Shown here piece by piece: positions 1 to 6,984 of a stretch of 64,000 bases of DNA. Under the pieces are notes generated by a model. It made no database searches. It was not told the DNA's origin and saw only the letters and a program-made list of their open reading frames with translations. How positions within the stretch are numbered: the stretch's first letter is position 1; each line of letters starts with the position of its first letter. The DNA is taken from IMG/VR virus record IMGVR_UViG_3300042562_001138, positions 1-64,000 of that record; one strand, 5' to 3'. The stretch is from a virus. The position numbers and the translations under genes are program-made.

Positions 1-27
1 ATTGAAGATAATTTTTACACTAAGAAA

Positions 28-381
28 ATGAAACTAACTAAAATCGAACAGGACAACATCACGCAATTAAGCGCGATTTGTTCCACTCAAACAAGTATGC
101 TAAGCGGTTGTAAGGCTACTATTATAGCTATGAACACGCATCAGTTAAAGCAAATGTATAAATACGATACTTTGTCTAAGCCAAATAAAAAAGTAGTGGA
201 TAAGAAGATAAACGAAGCGGTTAAAAATCTAAACCTTACTTTTGATTTGGTTATTAAGATTAACACCCGAATTGAAAACTCAATGCGTGATACTTTAGGC
301 GATGAGGTTGTGGATGCTTTGATTGATGAGATTTCGTTGGCTATGGATAAAGTTGAATTAGATAAATATTTGAAGAAATGA
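28..381 (+). CDS. Hypothetical protein, 117 aa
   Basis: Unrecognised soluble protein with no signal peptide or membrane segment. It is mostly helical in appearance, rich in Lys, Asp and Asn, with an acidic stretch near residues 90-110. The ATG follows an A-rich leader. Its last four bases (ATGA) contain the start of the next gene, so the first three genes of the window form a tightly coupled operon on the plus strand. Nothing in the sequence points to a function. The reading frame is long for such AT-rich DNA and is clearly coding. Confidence 0.75.
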   Translation: MKLTKIEQDNITQLSAICSTQTSMLSGCKATIIAMNTHQLKQMYKYDTLSKPNKKVVDKKINEAVKNLNLTFDLVIKINTRIENSMRDTLGDEVVDALIDEISLAMDKVELDKYLKK

Positions 382-572
382 AACCCCTAACTAAACAACA
401 CGCAACAGACAACAACTTTACGCCAATAGATTGCGTGAGGTATTTTAAGCCTAAATATACAGATGCGGAATGTTATACTATAATATGGAAATTCACTTCA
501 TATCCGTTTACTTACAGTAAGGATTTAGAAGATTTGATTAATCAGTTAAATAAATTATTTTTAAAACAATGA
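378..572 (+). CDS. Hypothetical small protein, 64 aa
   Basis: Small protein with several aromatic residues (RYFKPKYTD, YTIIWKF) and no recognised domain. Both ends overlap neighbours by four bases (ATGA), typical of translational coupling in a compact phage operon. Function unknown. Confidence 0.65.
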   Translation: MKPLTKQHATDNNFTPIDCVRYFKPKYTDAECYTIIWKFTSYPFTYSKDLEDLINQLNKLFLKQ

Positions 573-760
573 AAGAGCAATATTACAAAATCTTTGACCA
601 GCGCGGACGTTTAGCACTTGTTACCCCAACGCAAATAAGAGTTAACGAATGGTTGAAAGAACAAGGATTTATAACGGAAGATATAAATGTTTCAAAATTA
701 CTACTCAATTACTCTAGGTGGTTGGATAATGGTTGGCGAGTTACTAAAGTTAAAATTTAA
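569..760 (+). CDS. Hypothetical small protein, 63 aa
   Basis: Starts inside the stop region of the previous gene (ATGA overlap) and ends five bases before the next ATG. The protein contains the segment WLKEQGFITEDINVSKLLLNYSRWLDNGWR. No family recognised. A frame-shifted alternative reading over the same bases exists, but it would only be an N-terminal extension of the next gene. Confidence 0.65.
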   Translation: MKEQYYKIFDQRGRLALVTPTQIRVNEWLKEQGFITEDINVSKLLLNYSRWLDNGWRVTKVKI

Positions 761-764
761 AATT

Positions 765-1055
765 ATGATAATCAATATTGAAACCTACGAACAAGGCGCA
801 ACAACAGGAAGCGCAACAATTCAAGTGCTAGATAAGTACGATGAATTTATAATGGATTTAACTGTTAATTTTGAGTTCACTACGGATGAATACGAAACAG
901 GCGACGGATATATAACTCCCATTGAGGATTGGTTGGACGTTGAAATTACGCAAACGGAATACTTTAATGCCGATATGCAACGATTTAAACCGAAACGAGA
1001 AATACAGGATTATGTAGAAAGTGCTTTGGTTGAGAAAATAAAAGAAGGATTGTAG
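765..1055 (+). CDS. Hypothetical acidic protein, 96 aa
   Basis: Acidic protein beginning MIINIETYEQG. An in-frame start 78 bases upstream exists but lies inside the previous gene. The ATG at 765 follows an AT-rich leader and is preferred. The body looks like beta-strands (TGSATIQVLDKY, DLTVNFEFTTDE), and the C-terminus (REIQDYVESALVEKIKEGL) looks helical. Similar short acidic proteins are common in phages of Bacteroidota, but I cannot name a family. It closes the first small operon; a 131-bp gap follows. Confidence 0.65.
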   Translation: MIINIETYEQGATTGSATIQVLDKYDEFIMDLTVNFEFTTDEYETGDGYITPIEDWLDVEITQTEYFNADMQRFKPKREIQDYVESALVEKIKEGL

Positions 1056-1186
1056 TAAAATCCAGATTAATCTAAAAATGTTTATATATAAAATCTATAA
1101 GATTGCACAATTAATATAGAAAAATACAATCAAAAAATATTTTGAAATTAAAAAACATATAGTAATTTTACAAAAAATAATAGGAT

Positions 1187-1468
1187 ATGCAGGAGTTAGA
1201 AAAAATGCTAGATAATGTTTGCACAATTTTAAACGTGGACAAACAGGAAGTAAGGAGTAAAAACAGAAAGGAAGATTTAGTTAGAGCAAGAGCTATATTT
1301 AGTTACATAGCAAGAGAAAGAAAAATAACGTTTTATGCCATAGCTGATGTTTTACATAGAGATCATTCAAGTGTAATACATTTAGTTAAGTTAGCGAAAA
1401 ACATGGATAATTACATTAAGTTAAAAAACGATTTTGAAAAAGTAGTATATGGAAGAAGTATTTGTTAA
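1187..1468 (+). CDS. Stand-alone DnaA domain IV-like DNA-binding protein
   Basis: This 93-aa protein looks like only the C-terminal DNA-binding domain of the replication initiator DnaA. Residues 27-47 (RKEDLVRARAIFSYIARERK) match the basic helix of domain IV. Residues 58-63 (RDHSSV, followed by IH) match the DnaA signature motif RDHSTVxHA that contacts the DnaA box. There is no AAA+ ATPase domain, so it could bind DnaA-box-like DNA but not act as a full initiator. It may recruit or block host DnaA, or mark a phage origin (inference). A 131-bp AT-rich gap lies upstream. Its last 20 bases overlap the next gene, so the two are probably co-expressed. Confidence 0.75.
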   Translation: MQELEKMLDNVCTILNVDKQEVRSKNRKEDLVRARAIFSYIARERKITFYAIADVLHRDHSSVIHLVKLAKNMDNYIKLKNDFEKVVYGRSIC

Positions 1469-1637
1469 AGTTAGAGATTTCCTAGACCAACAAGGAATAA
1501 ACAAACGAGGATTTTTCTTGGAGATTGGAATGAAGCGAGAAGCATGGGATCAAGTTGTAAGAGGTAGGTTTAAATTTACGCCTAAAATGTATTCCCGGAT
1601 GTTACCACAATTATTAAAATACGGATATAAAGAATAA
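1449..1637 (+). CDS. Small helix-turn-helix-like protein, 62 aa
   Basis: Basic 62-aa protein. The middle (QQGINKRGFFLEIGMKREAWDQVVRGRFKF) resembles the helix-turn-helix of Cro/CI-type (XRE) proteins, where residues after the turn read R-E-A-W-D-Q-V. The family assignment is by pattern only. It overlaps the DnaA-like gene by 20 bases and ends one base before the recombinase gene, so it could be a regulator of that pair. Alternatively it is a generic small DNA-binding phage protein. Confidence 0.55.
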   Translation: MEEVFVKVRDFLDQQGINKRGFFLEIGMKREAWDQVVRGRFKFTPKMYSRMLPQLLKYGYKE

Positions 1638-1638
1638 A

Positions 1639-2289
1639 ATGGAAACATACATATACATAAGAGTATCAACTGATATACAAGATAATTCAGTAGAGATGCA
1701 AAAGGAACGTTGTGAAGCTTATTGCAAGTATAATAACTTTCCAGTAAAGGAAGTAATTATTGATGTTAATGTTTCGGCTAAGGTAAAGTTATTTGCTAGG
1801 GAAGGTGGTAGAATACTAAAGAAGGTAAAAAACGCTAGAGTAGTAACACTTAAATTAGATAGGATGTTTAGGAATACTATGGATTGTTTAGGTTCTTTGG
1901 ATGATTTTACCAATAGAAATTGTGCAATCTGCTTTGTGGATATGGGTGGGCAATCACTTGATACAGGTACCGCAATGGGTCGTTGGTTTGTTACCATGAT
2001 GAGTAGCTTTGCAGAATTAGAGCGTAACACTATTTCGGAGCGTACAATCGCTGTATTAAGAAGTAAAAAGGAAAGAGGGGAGAAATATAATGGAACTGCT
2101 TTATTTGGCTTTAAATGGGGCGAAAATGGTATGGAGGAAAGTGAGGAAATAGAAATTGTAAAAGCTGTAATAGGTATGCTTAAATCGGGATTAAGTAAAA
2201 CTGAAATAAAAAGGTTGCACAATTTTCCTAATTTTAAAAAAATATACCAAATAATTAAACGAGAGGAATACCAAGGTTATTGGAATTAA
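1639..2289 (+). CDS. Serine recombinase (resolvase/invertase type), 216 aa
   Basis: Small serine recombinase. The catalytic N-terminal domain is complete: YIRVST with Ser10 as the nucleophile and Arg8 beside it, the LDRMFR motif (Arg75, Arg78), and the long helix SFAELERNTISERTIAVLRSKKERG. The C-terminal part (about residues 160-216) is a short helix-turn-helix-like tail, so the protein is resolvase/invertase-sized. It lacks the roughly 300-residue extension of large phage integrases. Such enzymes invert or resolve DNA between short sites. No invertible segment is obvious here. Copy 1 of a 24-bp direct repeat overlaps its stop codon, and the cassette region lies immediately downstream. Confidence 0.88.
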   Translation: METYIYIRVSTDIQDNSVEMQKERCEAYCKYNNFPVKEVIIDVNVSAKVKLFAREGGRILKKVKNARVVTLKLDRMFRNTMDCLGSLDDFTNRNCAICFVDMGGQSLDTGTAMGRWFVTMMSSFAELERNTISERTIAVLRSKKERGEKYNGTALFGFKWGENGMEESEEIEIVKAVIGMLKSGLSKTEIKRLHNFPNFKKIYQIIKREEYQGYWN

Positions 2290-2297
2290 GGATACAC
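2274..2297. repeat. 24-bp direct repeat, copy 1
   Basis: A perfect 24-bp repeat (core GGTTATTGGAATTAAGG) spans the 3' end and stop codon of the recombinase gene. The second copy is at 2600-2623. With one mismatch the identity continues a few more bases. The two copies bracket one small gene. Confidence 0.9.
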
Positions 2298-2314
2298 CAT
2301 TAAAATTTAAAACA

Positions 2315-2572
2315 ATGACTGTAAAAGAATTAAAAGAAGCAATTGCAAATCTTCCAGATGAAATGGAAGTGGTTTTGCAGAAAGATAGAGAAGGTAATGG
2401 ATATAGTCCGCTTTCAGATATTGACCCTGATGCTGTTTATATACCTAATAATACTTGGTCGGGTGACGTATATTCAATGGATTGGACAGCGGACGATGCT
2501 TGTATGTCAGAAGAAGAATGGGAAGAAATAAAGTCAAAACCACGAACATTGATTTTAGCACCTGTCAATTAA
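2315..2572 (+). CDS. Conserved-type small acidic protein, 85 aa
   Basis: Begins MTVKELKEAIANLPDEMEVVLQ and continues with the segment GNGYSPLSDIDPDAVY. This pattern (a VKEL helix, then LPDEMEVV, then NGYSPLSDID) is familiar from small uncharacterised proteins of many phages and bacteria; no biochemical function is known to me. The gene sits exactly between the two copies of a 24-bp direct repeat, so it looks like a one-gene insertion behind the recombinase. Its stop (TAA) overlaps an in-frame ATG of the following reading frame. Confidence 0.75.
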   Translation: MTVKELKEAIANLPDEMEVVLQKDREGNGYSPLSDIDPDAVYIPNNTWSGDVYSMDWTADDACMSEEEWEEIKSKPRTLILAPVN

Positions 2573-2599
2573 TGGCTACTACCATCATTCGGATATACG

Positions 2600-2623
2600 A
2601 GGTTATTGGAATTAAGGATACAC
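2600..2623. repeat. 24-bp direct repeat, copy 2
   Basis: Identical to 2274-2297. Here it forms part of the leader of the next gene and runs directly into TACACAATTA, one instance of the genome-wide 9-mer. Deleting one repeat plus the intervening 302 bases would leave the recombinase stop codon and the downstream leader intact. Confidence 0.9.
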
Positions 2624-2640
2624 AATTAAAAAAGAAAAAT

Positions 2641-2880
2641 ATGATACCATTAGAAACAGCAAGAAAAATTTACAAAGAATATCTTGAAATCATTGGCAAA
2701 GATTTTTATCAAGATGGAACTTACTCCAAAAATGAAGGAGAAAGAGCGTTGGCTTGTGCTAAATATCAAGTGCAAGAAACGCTAAACTATTTTGAATACT
2801 TAAAATGGGATTTTAAAACAAATGGAAATGTCCATTTTTGGCAAGATGTTATGTCGGAGCTTAACGGTTTCACAGCATAA
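2641..2880 (+). CDS. Hypothetical protein, 79 aa, probable cassette-borne gene
   Basis: Reads MIPLETARKIYKEYLEIIGKDF..., a soluble helical protein of unknown function. The ATG at 2641 has a normal A-rich leader. An in-frame ATG at 2572 (102 aa, overlapping the previous stop as TAATG) is a possible alternative, but its extra residues are encoded by the direct repeat. The stop codon lies directly against the first attC-like palindrome, which is where integron cassette genes normally end. I therefore regard it as the gene of the first cassette; its 5' boundary is not resolved. Confidence 0.6.
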   Translation: MIPLETARKIYKEYLEIIGKDFYQDGTYSKNEGERALACAKYQVQETLNYFEYLKWDFKTNGNVHFWQDVMSELNGFTA

Positions 2881-2882
2881 CA

Positions 2883-2977
2883 TATAACGTTTTGCGTGTT
2901 TATGTCAGGCGGGCATAGCACGAACTTAAATATTAACAGCAAGCTGTCCGCCCGCTTGCATAAACACGCTGTTAGTA
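2883..2977. repeat. attC-like palindrome 1
   Basis: Imperfect inverted repeat. GCGTGTTTATG (2894-2904) pairs with CATAAACACGC (2959-2969), and GCGGGC (2909-2914) pairs with GCCCGC (2950-2955). ATAAC at 2884-2888 and GTTAGTA at 2971-2977 lie at the outer ends, as R boxes would. The site lies directly between two genes. Its size (about 95 bp) and layout fit integron attC sites, but the R boxes deviate from consensus. Confidence 0.65.
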
Positions 2978-2989
2978 GCAGTTAAAATT

Positions 2990-3190
2990 ATGATACCAAC
3001 AGAATTAAAAATTATTATTACAAGCATTGTTTTATGGCTTGTAGCACATTGTGCAGCATTCCCAAGTACCACATTTGCGGCTTGGGGCGAAAAGAAATTT
3101 GGCTCTTATGTAAATTTCATAGGAGCATTAATATTCATTTTTGCCATTCCAATTGTCATAACTGGCTTGTATTGGTTGTGGTCGCTTTAA
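2990..3190 (+). CDS. Small integral membrane protein, 66 aa (cassette gene)
   Basis: Two hydrophobic segments (about residues 6-24 and 41-64: IIITSIVLWLVAHCAAF and FIGALIFIFAIPIVITGLYWLW) indicate a two-pass inner-membrane protein. No family recognised. It fills one cassette almost exactly: it starts 19 bases after the G of GTTAGTA and stops just before GCTGCTAAC. This is the usual geometry of a promoterless integron cassette gene. A phage holin role is conceivable from topology alone, but the cassette context and distance from the lysis cluster argue against it. Confidence 0.7.
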   Translation: MIPTELKIIITSIVLWLVAHCAAFPSTTFAAWGEKKFGSYVNFIGALIFIFAIPIVITGLYWLWSL

Positions 3191-3195
3191 TTGCT

Positions 3196-3323
3196 GCTAA
3201 CGGTTACGGCTTTGTGCAGGTGGGGCATCAAGGCACAAATGTTCAACCCACCACTAAACTTTAATTGAAATACAAAAGATGAATATAGCAGAAACCCCCA
3301 CTTGCACAAAACCGATGTTAGGC
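3196..3323. repeat. attC-like palindrome 2
   Basis: Inverted repeat with outer boxes GCTAAC (3196-3201) and GTTAGGC (3317-3323). Inner arms TTTGTGCAGGTGGGG (3211-3224) and CCCCCACTTGCACAAA (3295-3310) pair almost completely around a loop of about 70 bases. The right R box matches the integron consensus GTTRRRY perfectly. Confidence 0.7.
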
Positions 3324-4229
3324 GTAGTGCTTTCGTTATTCGATGGTATGAGTTGCGGACAAATTGCACTCAACAAAACAGGCATTTCCTATGGCAAATA
3401 TTATGCTTCGGAGATTGATAAACACGCCATCAAAGTAACACAACACAACTACCCTAATACAATACAACTTGGGAGTGTTACGGAAATTAAAGGCACGGAC
3501 TTACCACAAATAGATTTATTGATAGGTGGAAGCCCCTGCCAAGGATTTAGTTTTAGCGGAAAGCAATTAAACTTTGACGACCCAAGAAGTAAATTGTTTT
3601 TTGAATTTGTAAGGCTAATTAAAGAATGTAAACCGAAATATTGGCTTTTGGAAAATGTGGTTATGAAAAAGGAATTTGAACAAGTAATAACCGAACATTT
3701 AGGAGTTGAGCCTGTGAAGATAAACAGTGCTTTGGTTTCCGCCCAAAATAGAGAACGATTATACTGGGCAAACTTTACGATTGAACAACCAAACGATAAA
3801 GGCATAAAGCTAATTGATATTTTAGAAGATACTGAAATGATTGAGCCAAGTGCAATAAGAGGGCGAAGATTGAACAAGGCTACTATTTTGGGCAGAAGAT
3901 TGAACGACAAAGGCAAACGAGAGGATTACAATAAAGAAATACCAATTACTCAATGCCTTGAAGTGAGAGCCACAAACAGAGATAAGAGCAACTGTTTAAC
4001 CACAGTAGCAAAAGACAATGTTTTAACAACAATGCCAATAGGACGACACCCTGACGCATTCAAAAACAATTTGCCTTTCCGCTATTACACAATAAAGGAA
4101 TATTGCAGATTACAAACCGTGCCTGAAACTTACTTTGATGGCCTGGCAAGTGAAAACCAAATTAGAAAAATGATAGGAAATGGCTGGAATGTTGATACAA
4201 TCGCTCATATTTTCGGAGGGCTGTCTTAG
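3315..4229 (+). CDS. DNA (cytosine-5) methyltransferase, cassette-borne
   Basis: C5-cytosine DNA methyltransferase of about 304 aa. Numbering from the ATG at 3315: motif I VLSLFDGMSCG (residues 5-15), catalytic loop SPCQGFSFSG with Cys75, motif VI ENV (113-115), motif VIII QNRERLYW (144-151), and a C-terminal motif X MIGNGWNVD. The ATG at 3315 straddles the cassette junction G^TTAGGC, so it is supplied partly by the upstream cassette. A GTG at 3327 gives a protein aligning exactly with the start of the second methyltransferase at 12321 and may be the native start. An ATG at 3279 would add 12 residues encoded by the palindrome. Likely role: self-methylation against host restriction (inference). 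Confidence 0.9.
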   Translation: MLGVVLSLFDGMSCGQIALNKTGISYGKYYASEIDKHAIKVTQHNYPNTIQLGSVTEIKGTDLPQIDLLIGGSPCQGFSFSGKQLNFDDPRSKLFFEFVRLIKECKPKYWLLENVVMKKEFEQVITEHLGVEPVKINSALVSAQNRERLYWANFTIEQPNDKGIKLIDILEDTEMIEPSAIRGRRLNKATILGRRLNDKGKREDYNKEIPITQCLEVRATNRDKSNCLTTVAKDNVLTTMPIGRHPDAFKNNLPFRYYTIKEYCRLQTVPETYFDGLASENQIRKMIGNGWNVDTIAHIFGGLS

Positions 4230-4245
4230 CATTACGCCTAACATC
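4228..4245. repeat. Truncated attC-like end of the third cassette
   Basis: AGCATTACGCCTAAC (4228-4242), ending in the perfect R'' box GCCTAAC, is complementary at 14 of 15 positions to the start of the same cassette at 3317-3331. The expected right half of the palindrome and a GTTRRRY box are not visible further on; AT-rich phage leader sequence follows. The site therefore seems cut off or degenerate. Confidence 0.6.
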
Positions 4246-4292
4246 TTTATTAACGCAATTCAAATTTTTGCACTTAACATAACTAATTAAAA

Positions 4293-4520
4293 ATGAGTGA
4301 AATTGAAGAGAAAGTAATAAGTAGGTTGCACAATTTGGTACAGGAAAACAAATTAACAAACAAATGTTTAGTGCAAATTATTGAACTAGCAGGAAATTAC
4401 CTAAATTTACAGACCATTTCGGATTATGCAAAAAGTAATAAGCTTAGTTACAATGGAGTTAAGAATTATAGAGAAGTAGTAGAGTTATTTAATAAGAAAT
4501 TTGTAATTGATAATGAATAA
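4293..4520 (+). CDS. Hypothetical helical protein, 75 aa, possibly DNA-binding
   Basis: All-helical, Asn/Lys-rich protein whose C-terminal half (NLQTISDYAKSNKLSYNGVKNYREV) looks like a helix-turn-helix: ISDYAK, turn, SYNGVKNYR. I recall related short proteins in phages of Bacteroidota but no defined function. It is the first phage-type gene after the cassette array, and the 9-mer TGCACAATT reappears inside it at 4327. The next gene overlaps its last eight bases. Confidence 0.65.
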   Translation: MSEIEEKVISRLHNLVQENKLTNKCLVQIIELAGNYLNLQTISDYAKSNKLSYNGVKNYREVVELFNKKFVIDNE

Positions 4521-4869
4521 GGAAAAAATTAACCTAGAAAAGTTAGATAATCAAGAATTATCAAAGTTAAAAACAATATCAAGATACGCCCAGAGGTACG
4601 AATTGTTAGCTAAAATAAGAACAGAAGAAGTAAGAAGAGGTATAACAATAACTTATGCCAAAAGGTATTCTGTATCTATTAATAATGAAATAAATAATAG
4701 GGTTATATTTGAAACAGATAACTATACTGAAATAATATCTTATTATAAAAAAGCTAACTTGATATTATCTAAATGGAGAGATTATTATCAAGGTAGGTTT
4801 TTTACAAATAAACATAGGAATATTCAATTAAATGAAATTAAAATACAAATTAACAAATTGATAGTGTAA
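4513..4869 (+). CDS. Hypothetical basic protein, 118 aa
   Basis: Basic protein rich in Lys, Arg, Tyr and Asn (LKTISRYAQRYELLAKIRTEE, ITITYAKRYSVSINNE), with no recognised domain. The ATG at 4513 is chosen over a TTG six bases earlier; it overlaps the stop of the preceding gene. The gene ends three bases before the ATG of the primase-helicase gene, so it belongs to the replication operon. Confidence 0.65.
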   Translation: MNKEKINLEKLDNQELSKLKTISRYAQRYELLAKIRTEEVRRGITITYAKRYSVSINNEINNRVIFETDNYTEIISYYKKANLILSKWRDYYQGRFFTNKHRNIQLNEIKIQINKLIV

Positions 4870-4872
4870 GTG

Positions 4873-6942
4873 ATGATTGAATACGTAAAAAAAATGCAAT
4901 CTTTAGGCTTTAGTGTTTTCCCACTAAATACTAAAAAGGAGCCTAACTTTAAGAAGGGAGGAGAGATTAATAGTTATTCATGGATGGACTTTAATGTTAA
5001 AACAAATAAATTCCCTATTACCGAAAACACAGAAAGTAATTTTATTTTCTTAGGTATTGGCTGTGGAGATATGAGTAATAACTTAGAGGTGATTGATGTT
5101 GATAGTAAGTATGAGTTAAATCAGGATTTATACGGTGAATTTAAAACTTTGTTGGAGGATAATTTAGAGTGTTTTTCCAAATTGTGCATCGTACAAACTG
5201 TTTCCAAAGGTTATCACTTAATGTATTACTGTGAAACTATACAGGGTAATCAAAAGTTAGCGCAAAGGCATTTATCTAGGGATGAAAAAAATGAGTTATA
5301 CGTTAAACTTACTACCGAAGATAAGATTGAGAAGGAAAAAGCTAAATCTTCCTGCCAAACAAAAAAACTTACCTTAATTGAAACTAGAGGACAAGGAGGT
5401 TATGTAGCTACTTACCCAAGTGAAGGTTACACAATTATCCAAGGCTCAATGGAAACAATACCCACAATTACACCCGAAGAAAGGGATATAATTATGTGTT
5501 GTGCCAAAGCAATGGATTTAATTGAGGAAGAAAAGGTAGAAGAAAAGAAAGTAGCTTTGCCTGTATGGGAAGAAGGTAAAAAACCATGGGATGCTTACAA
5601 TGAGCAAATGTCCTCGGATGATATAGCTAATTTATTTATTTCTAATGGATACACAATTACTAGAAGAATAAAAGATAAAATATTTATCAAACGTCCGGGA
5701 GGAACATCGCAATCAGGCAACATACGTTTAAGTGATAAGTTATTTGTGGGACACTCTAGTAATATACCTTTTGAACCACGTAAAGGATATAGTGCTTCTG
5801 CTGTGTTTACAATATTGGAATGTAATGGAGATTTTTCACTTGCAGGAAGAAAGTTACTTGAAATGGGATATGGCGATAAACCAAAAAAGAAATTGTCAAA
5901 CGACTTTGAAATTTTATCAGAAAAGTTTGAGCCGAATAACTATGTAGCTAAAGTAAATTCTAACAGAGATACCATTGAAAAATTCCTACGTGGTGAATTT
6001 GGTATGGGCTTGCCTACTGGATACCCTACGCTTGATGATTATTACAGATTTAAGTTAGGGAAGTTTGATGTATTTCTAGGGCACGAAAATATCGGTAAAT
6101 CAACTGTTTTATGGAACTTAATGGTTGTGGCGAATTTACTGCACAATTGGAGAGGTATAATTTATTCAACAGAAAACGATCCATGGGTAATACAAAAACA
6201 AATGATGGAATTTTTAGTAGGTAAACGTATGGGTTTATTTACAGAAAACGAAAAGGAAATTGCTTATAAATGGTTTGATGAAAACTTTGTGATTATAGAT
6301 AACGAAAAGTTATTAGCGTATAATCAAATATTACAAGTTGCAGAATCATTTTTACTTAAAAAGGAATACCATGTATTAATGATTGACCCATACAATACTT
6401 TATCGTACAATTGGGAAGGATTGGATAGGCGCATAGGTACACACGAATACCATCACCATGTGGCTACACAATTTAAACAATGGACAAAGAACATGAATTG
6501 CAGTATATGGTTAACTATGCACCCTATTTCGGAAGCAATGAGAATTGTGGAAGCATCAGGAGATTTTAAAGGATTAAGAAAAGCTCCTATTTCCTCTCAT
6601 GCAGAAGGTGGTGGTAAATGGGCAGCAAAAGCAGATAACTTTGTAGTGTTGCATAGATATACTAAACACGCTACTATGAATCACGTTACGTTCTTTGATG
6701 TTCAGAAGGTAAAGGAAACATTTACAGGAGGTAAACCAATGTCAGATGGCAACGCTTTTAAAATGTCTTTAACAAATTACGGAGGTTTTGTTGGGTTTTT
6801 TGATGAAAATAATTCGTGTCCATTGCAAGGAATTTTCAGAAAAAGATTTATCTTTGGGGAACAAATGGAAATTCAACAAGAAATAGAACAACCACGAAGC
6901 CGATTATCTAAATGGTCGGATGATATAAAAGCACCATTCTAA
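4873..6942 (+). CDS. Primase-polymerase / RecA-like helicase fusion, 689 aa
   Basis: Probable replicative primase-helicase. The N-terminal ~220 residues look like a bifunctional primase-polymerase domain: GFSVFPLN near the start, acidic metal-binding LEVIDVDS near residue 75, VSKGYHLMYY near 115, and ETRGQGGYVATYPS near 175. The C-terminal half is a RecA/DnaB-like ATPase: linker GMGLPTGYPTLDDYY, Walker A GHENIGKST near residue 405, and Walker B YHVLMIDPYNTL near 505. It sits directly upstream of an SSB gene. Family assignment by motifs is good; whether the N-terminus primes or polymerises is not visible. A GTG directly before the ATG is an alternative start. Confidence 0.85.
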   Translation: MIEYVKKMQSLGFSVFPLNTKKEPNFKKGGEINSYSWMDFNVKTNKFPITENTESNFIFLGIGCGDMSNNLEVIDVDSKYELNQDLYGEFKTLLEDNLECFSKLCIVQTVSKGYHLMYYCETIQGNQKLAQRHLSRDEKNELYVKLTTEDKIEKEKAKSSCQTKKLTLIETRGQGGYVATYPSEGYTIIQGSMETIPTITPEERDIIMCCAKAMDLIEEEKVEEKKVALPVWEEGKKPWDAYNEQMSSDDIANLFISNGYTITRRIKDKIFIKRPGGTSQSGNIRLSDKLFVGHSSNIPFEPRKGYSASAVFTILECNGDFSLAGRKLLEMGYGDKPKKKLSNDFEILSEKFEPNNYVAKVNSNRDTIEKFLRGEFGMGLPTGYPTLDDYYRFKLGKFDVFLGHENIGKSTVLWNLMVVANLLHNWRGIIYSTENDPWVIQKQMMEFLVGKRMGLFTENEKEIAYKWFDENFVIIDNEKLLAYNQILQVAESFLLKKEYHVLMIDPYNTLSYNWEGLDRRIGTHEYHHHVATQFKQWTKNMNCSIWLTMHPISEAMRIVEASGDFKGLRKAPISSHAEGGGKWAAKADNFVVLHRYTKHATMNHVTFFDVQKVKETFTGGKPMSDGNAFKMSLTNYGGFVGFFDENNSCPLQGIFRKRFIFGEQMEIQQEIEQPRSRLSKWSDDIKAPF

Positions 6943-6984
6943 TACGTACACAATTAATCTAAATATAATCTAAATTTAAACATC

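Larger units (their letters stand above)
2602..4245 (+). mobile_element. Integron-like gene cassette array without integrase (CALIN-like)
   Basis: Three plus-strand genes are separated by long imperfect palindromes with integron-type ends. The second cassette begins GTTAGTAGC (2971) and ends GCTGCTAAC (3193-3201), complementary at 8 of 9 positions. The third begins GTTAGGCGTAGTGCT (3317) and ends AGCATTACGCCTAAC (4228-4242), complementary at 14 of 15. This self-complementarity of each cassette's own start and end, rather than with its neighbour, is the hallmark of cassettes that were once circular. Perfect R boxes GTTAGGC (GTTRRRY) and GCCTAAC (RYYYAAC) are present. No tyrosine integrase is in the window. 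The 5' limit is uncertain. Confidence 0.65.

Noticed and set aside
1639-2289. Serine recombinase as the integron integrase that moves the cassettes
   Set aside because: attC recombination is catalysed by tyrosine recombinases (IntI). This enzyme is a small serine recombinase, and its sites would be different in structure.
2881-3323. The palindromes as ordinary transcription terminators
   Set aside because: They are long, interrupted by large loops, lack T-runs, and their outer ends correlate with the start and end of each cassette, which terminators would not do.
3034-3369. Alternative open frames across the second cassette and its palindrome (plus 3034-3264, minus 3187-3369)
   Set aside because: They run through the attC-like palindrome, have no leader and conflict with the two-pass membrane protein frame that fits the cassette borders.
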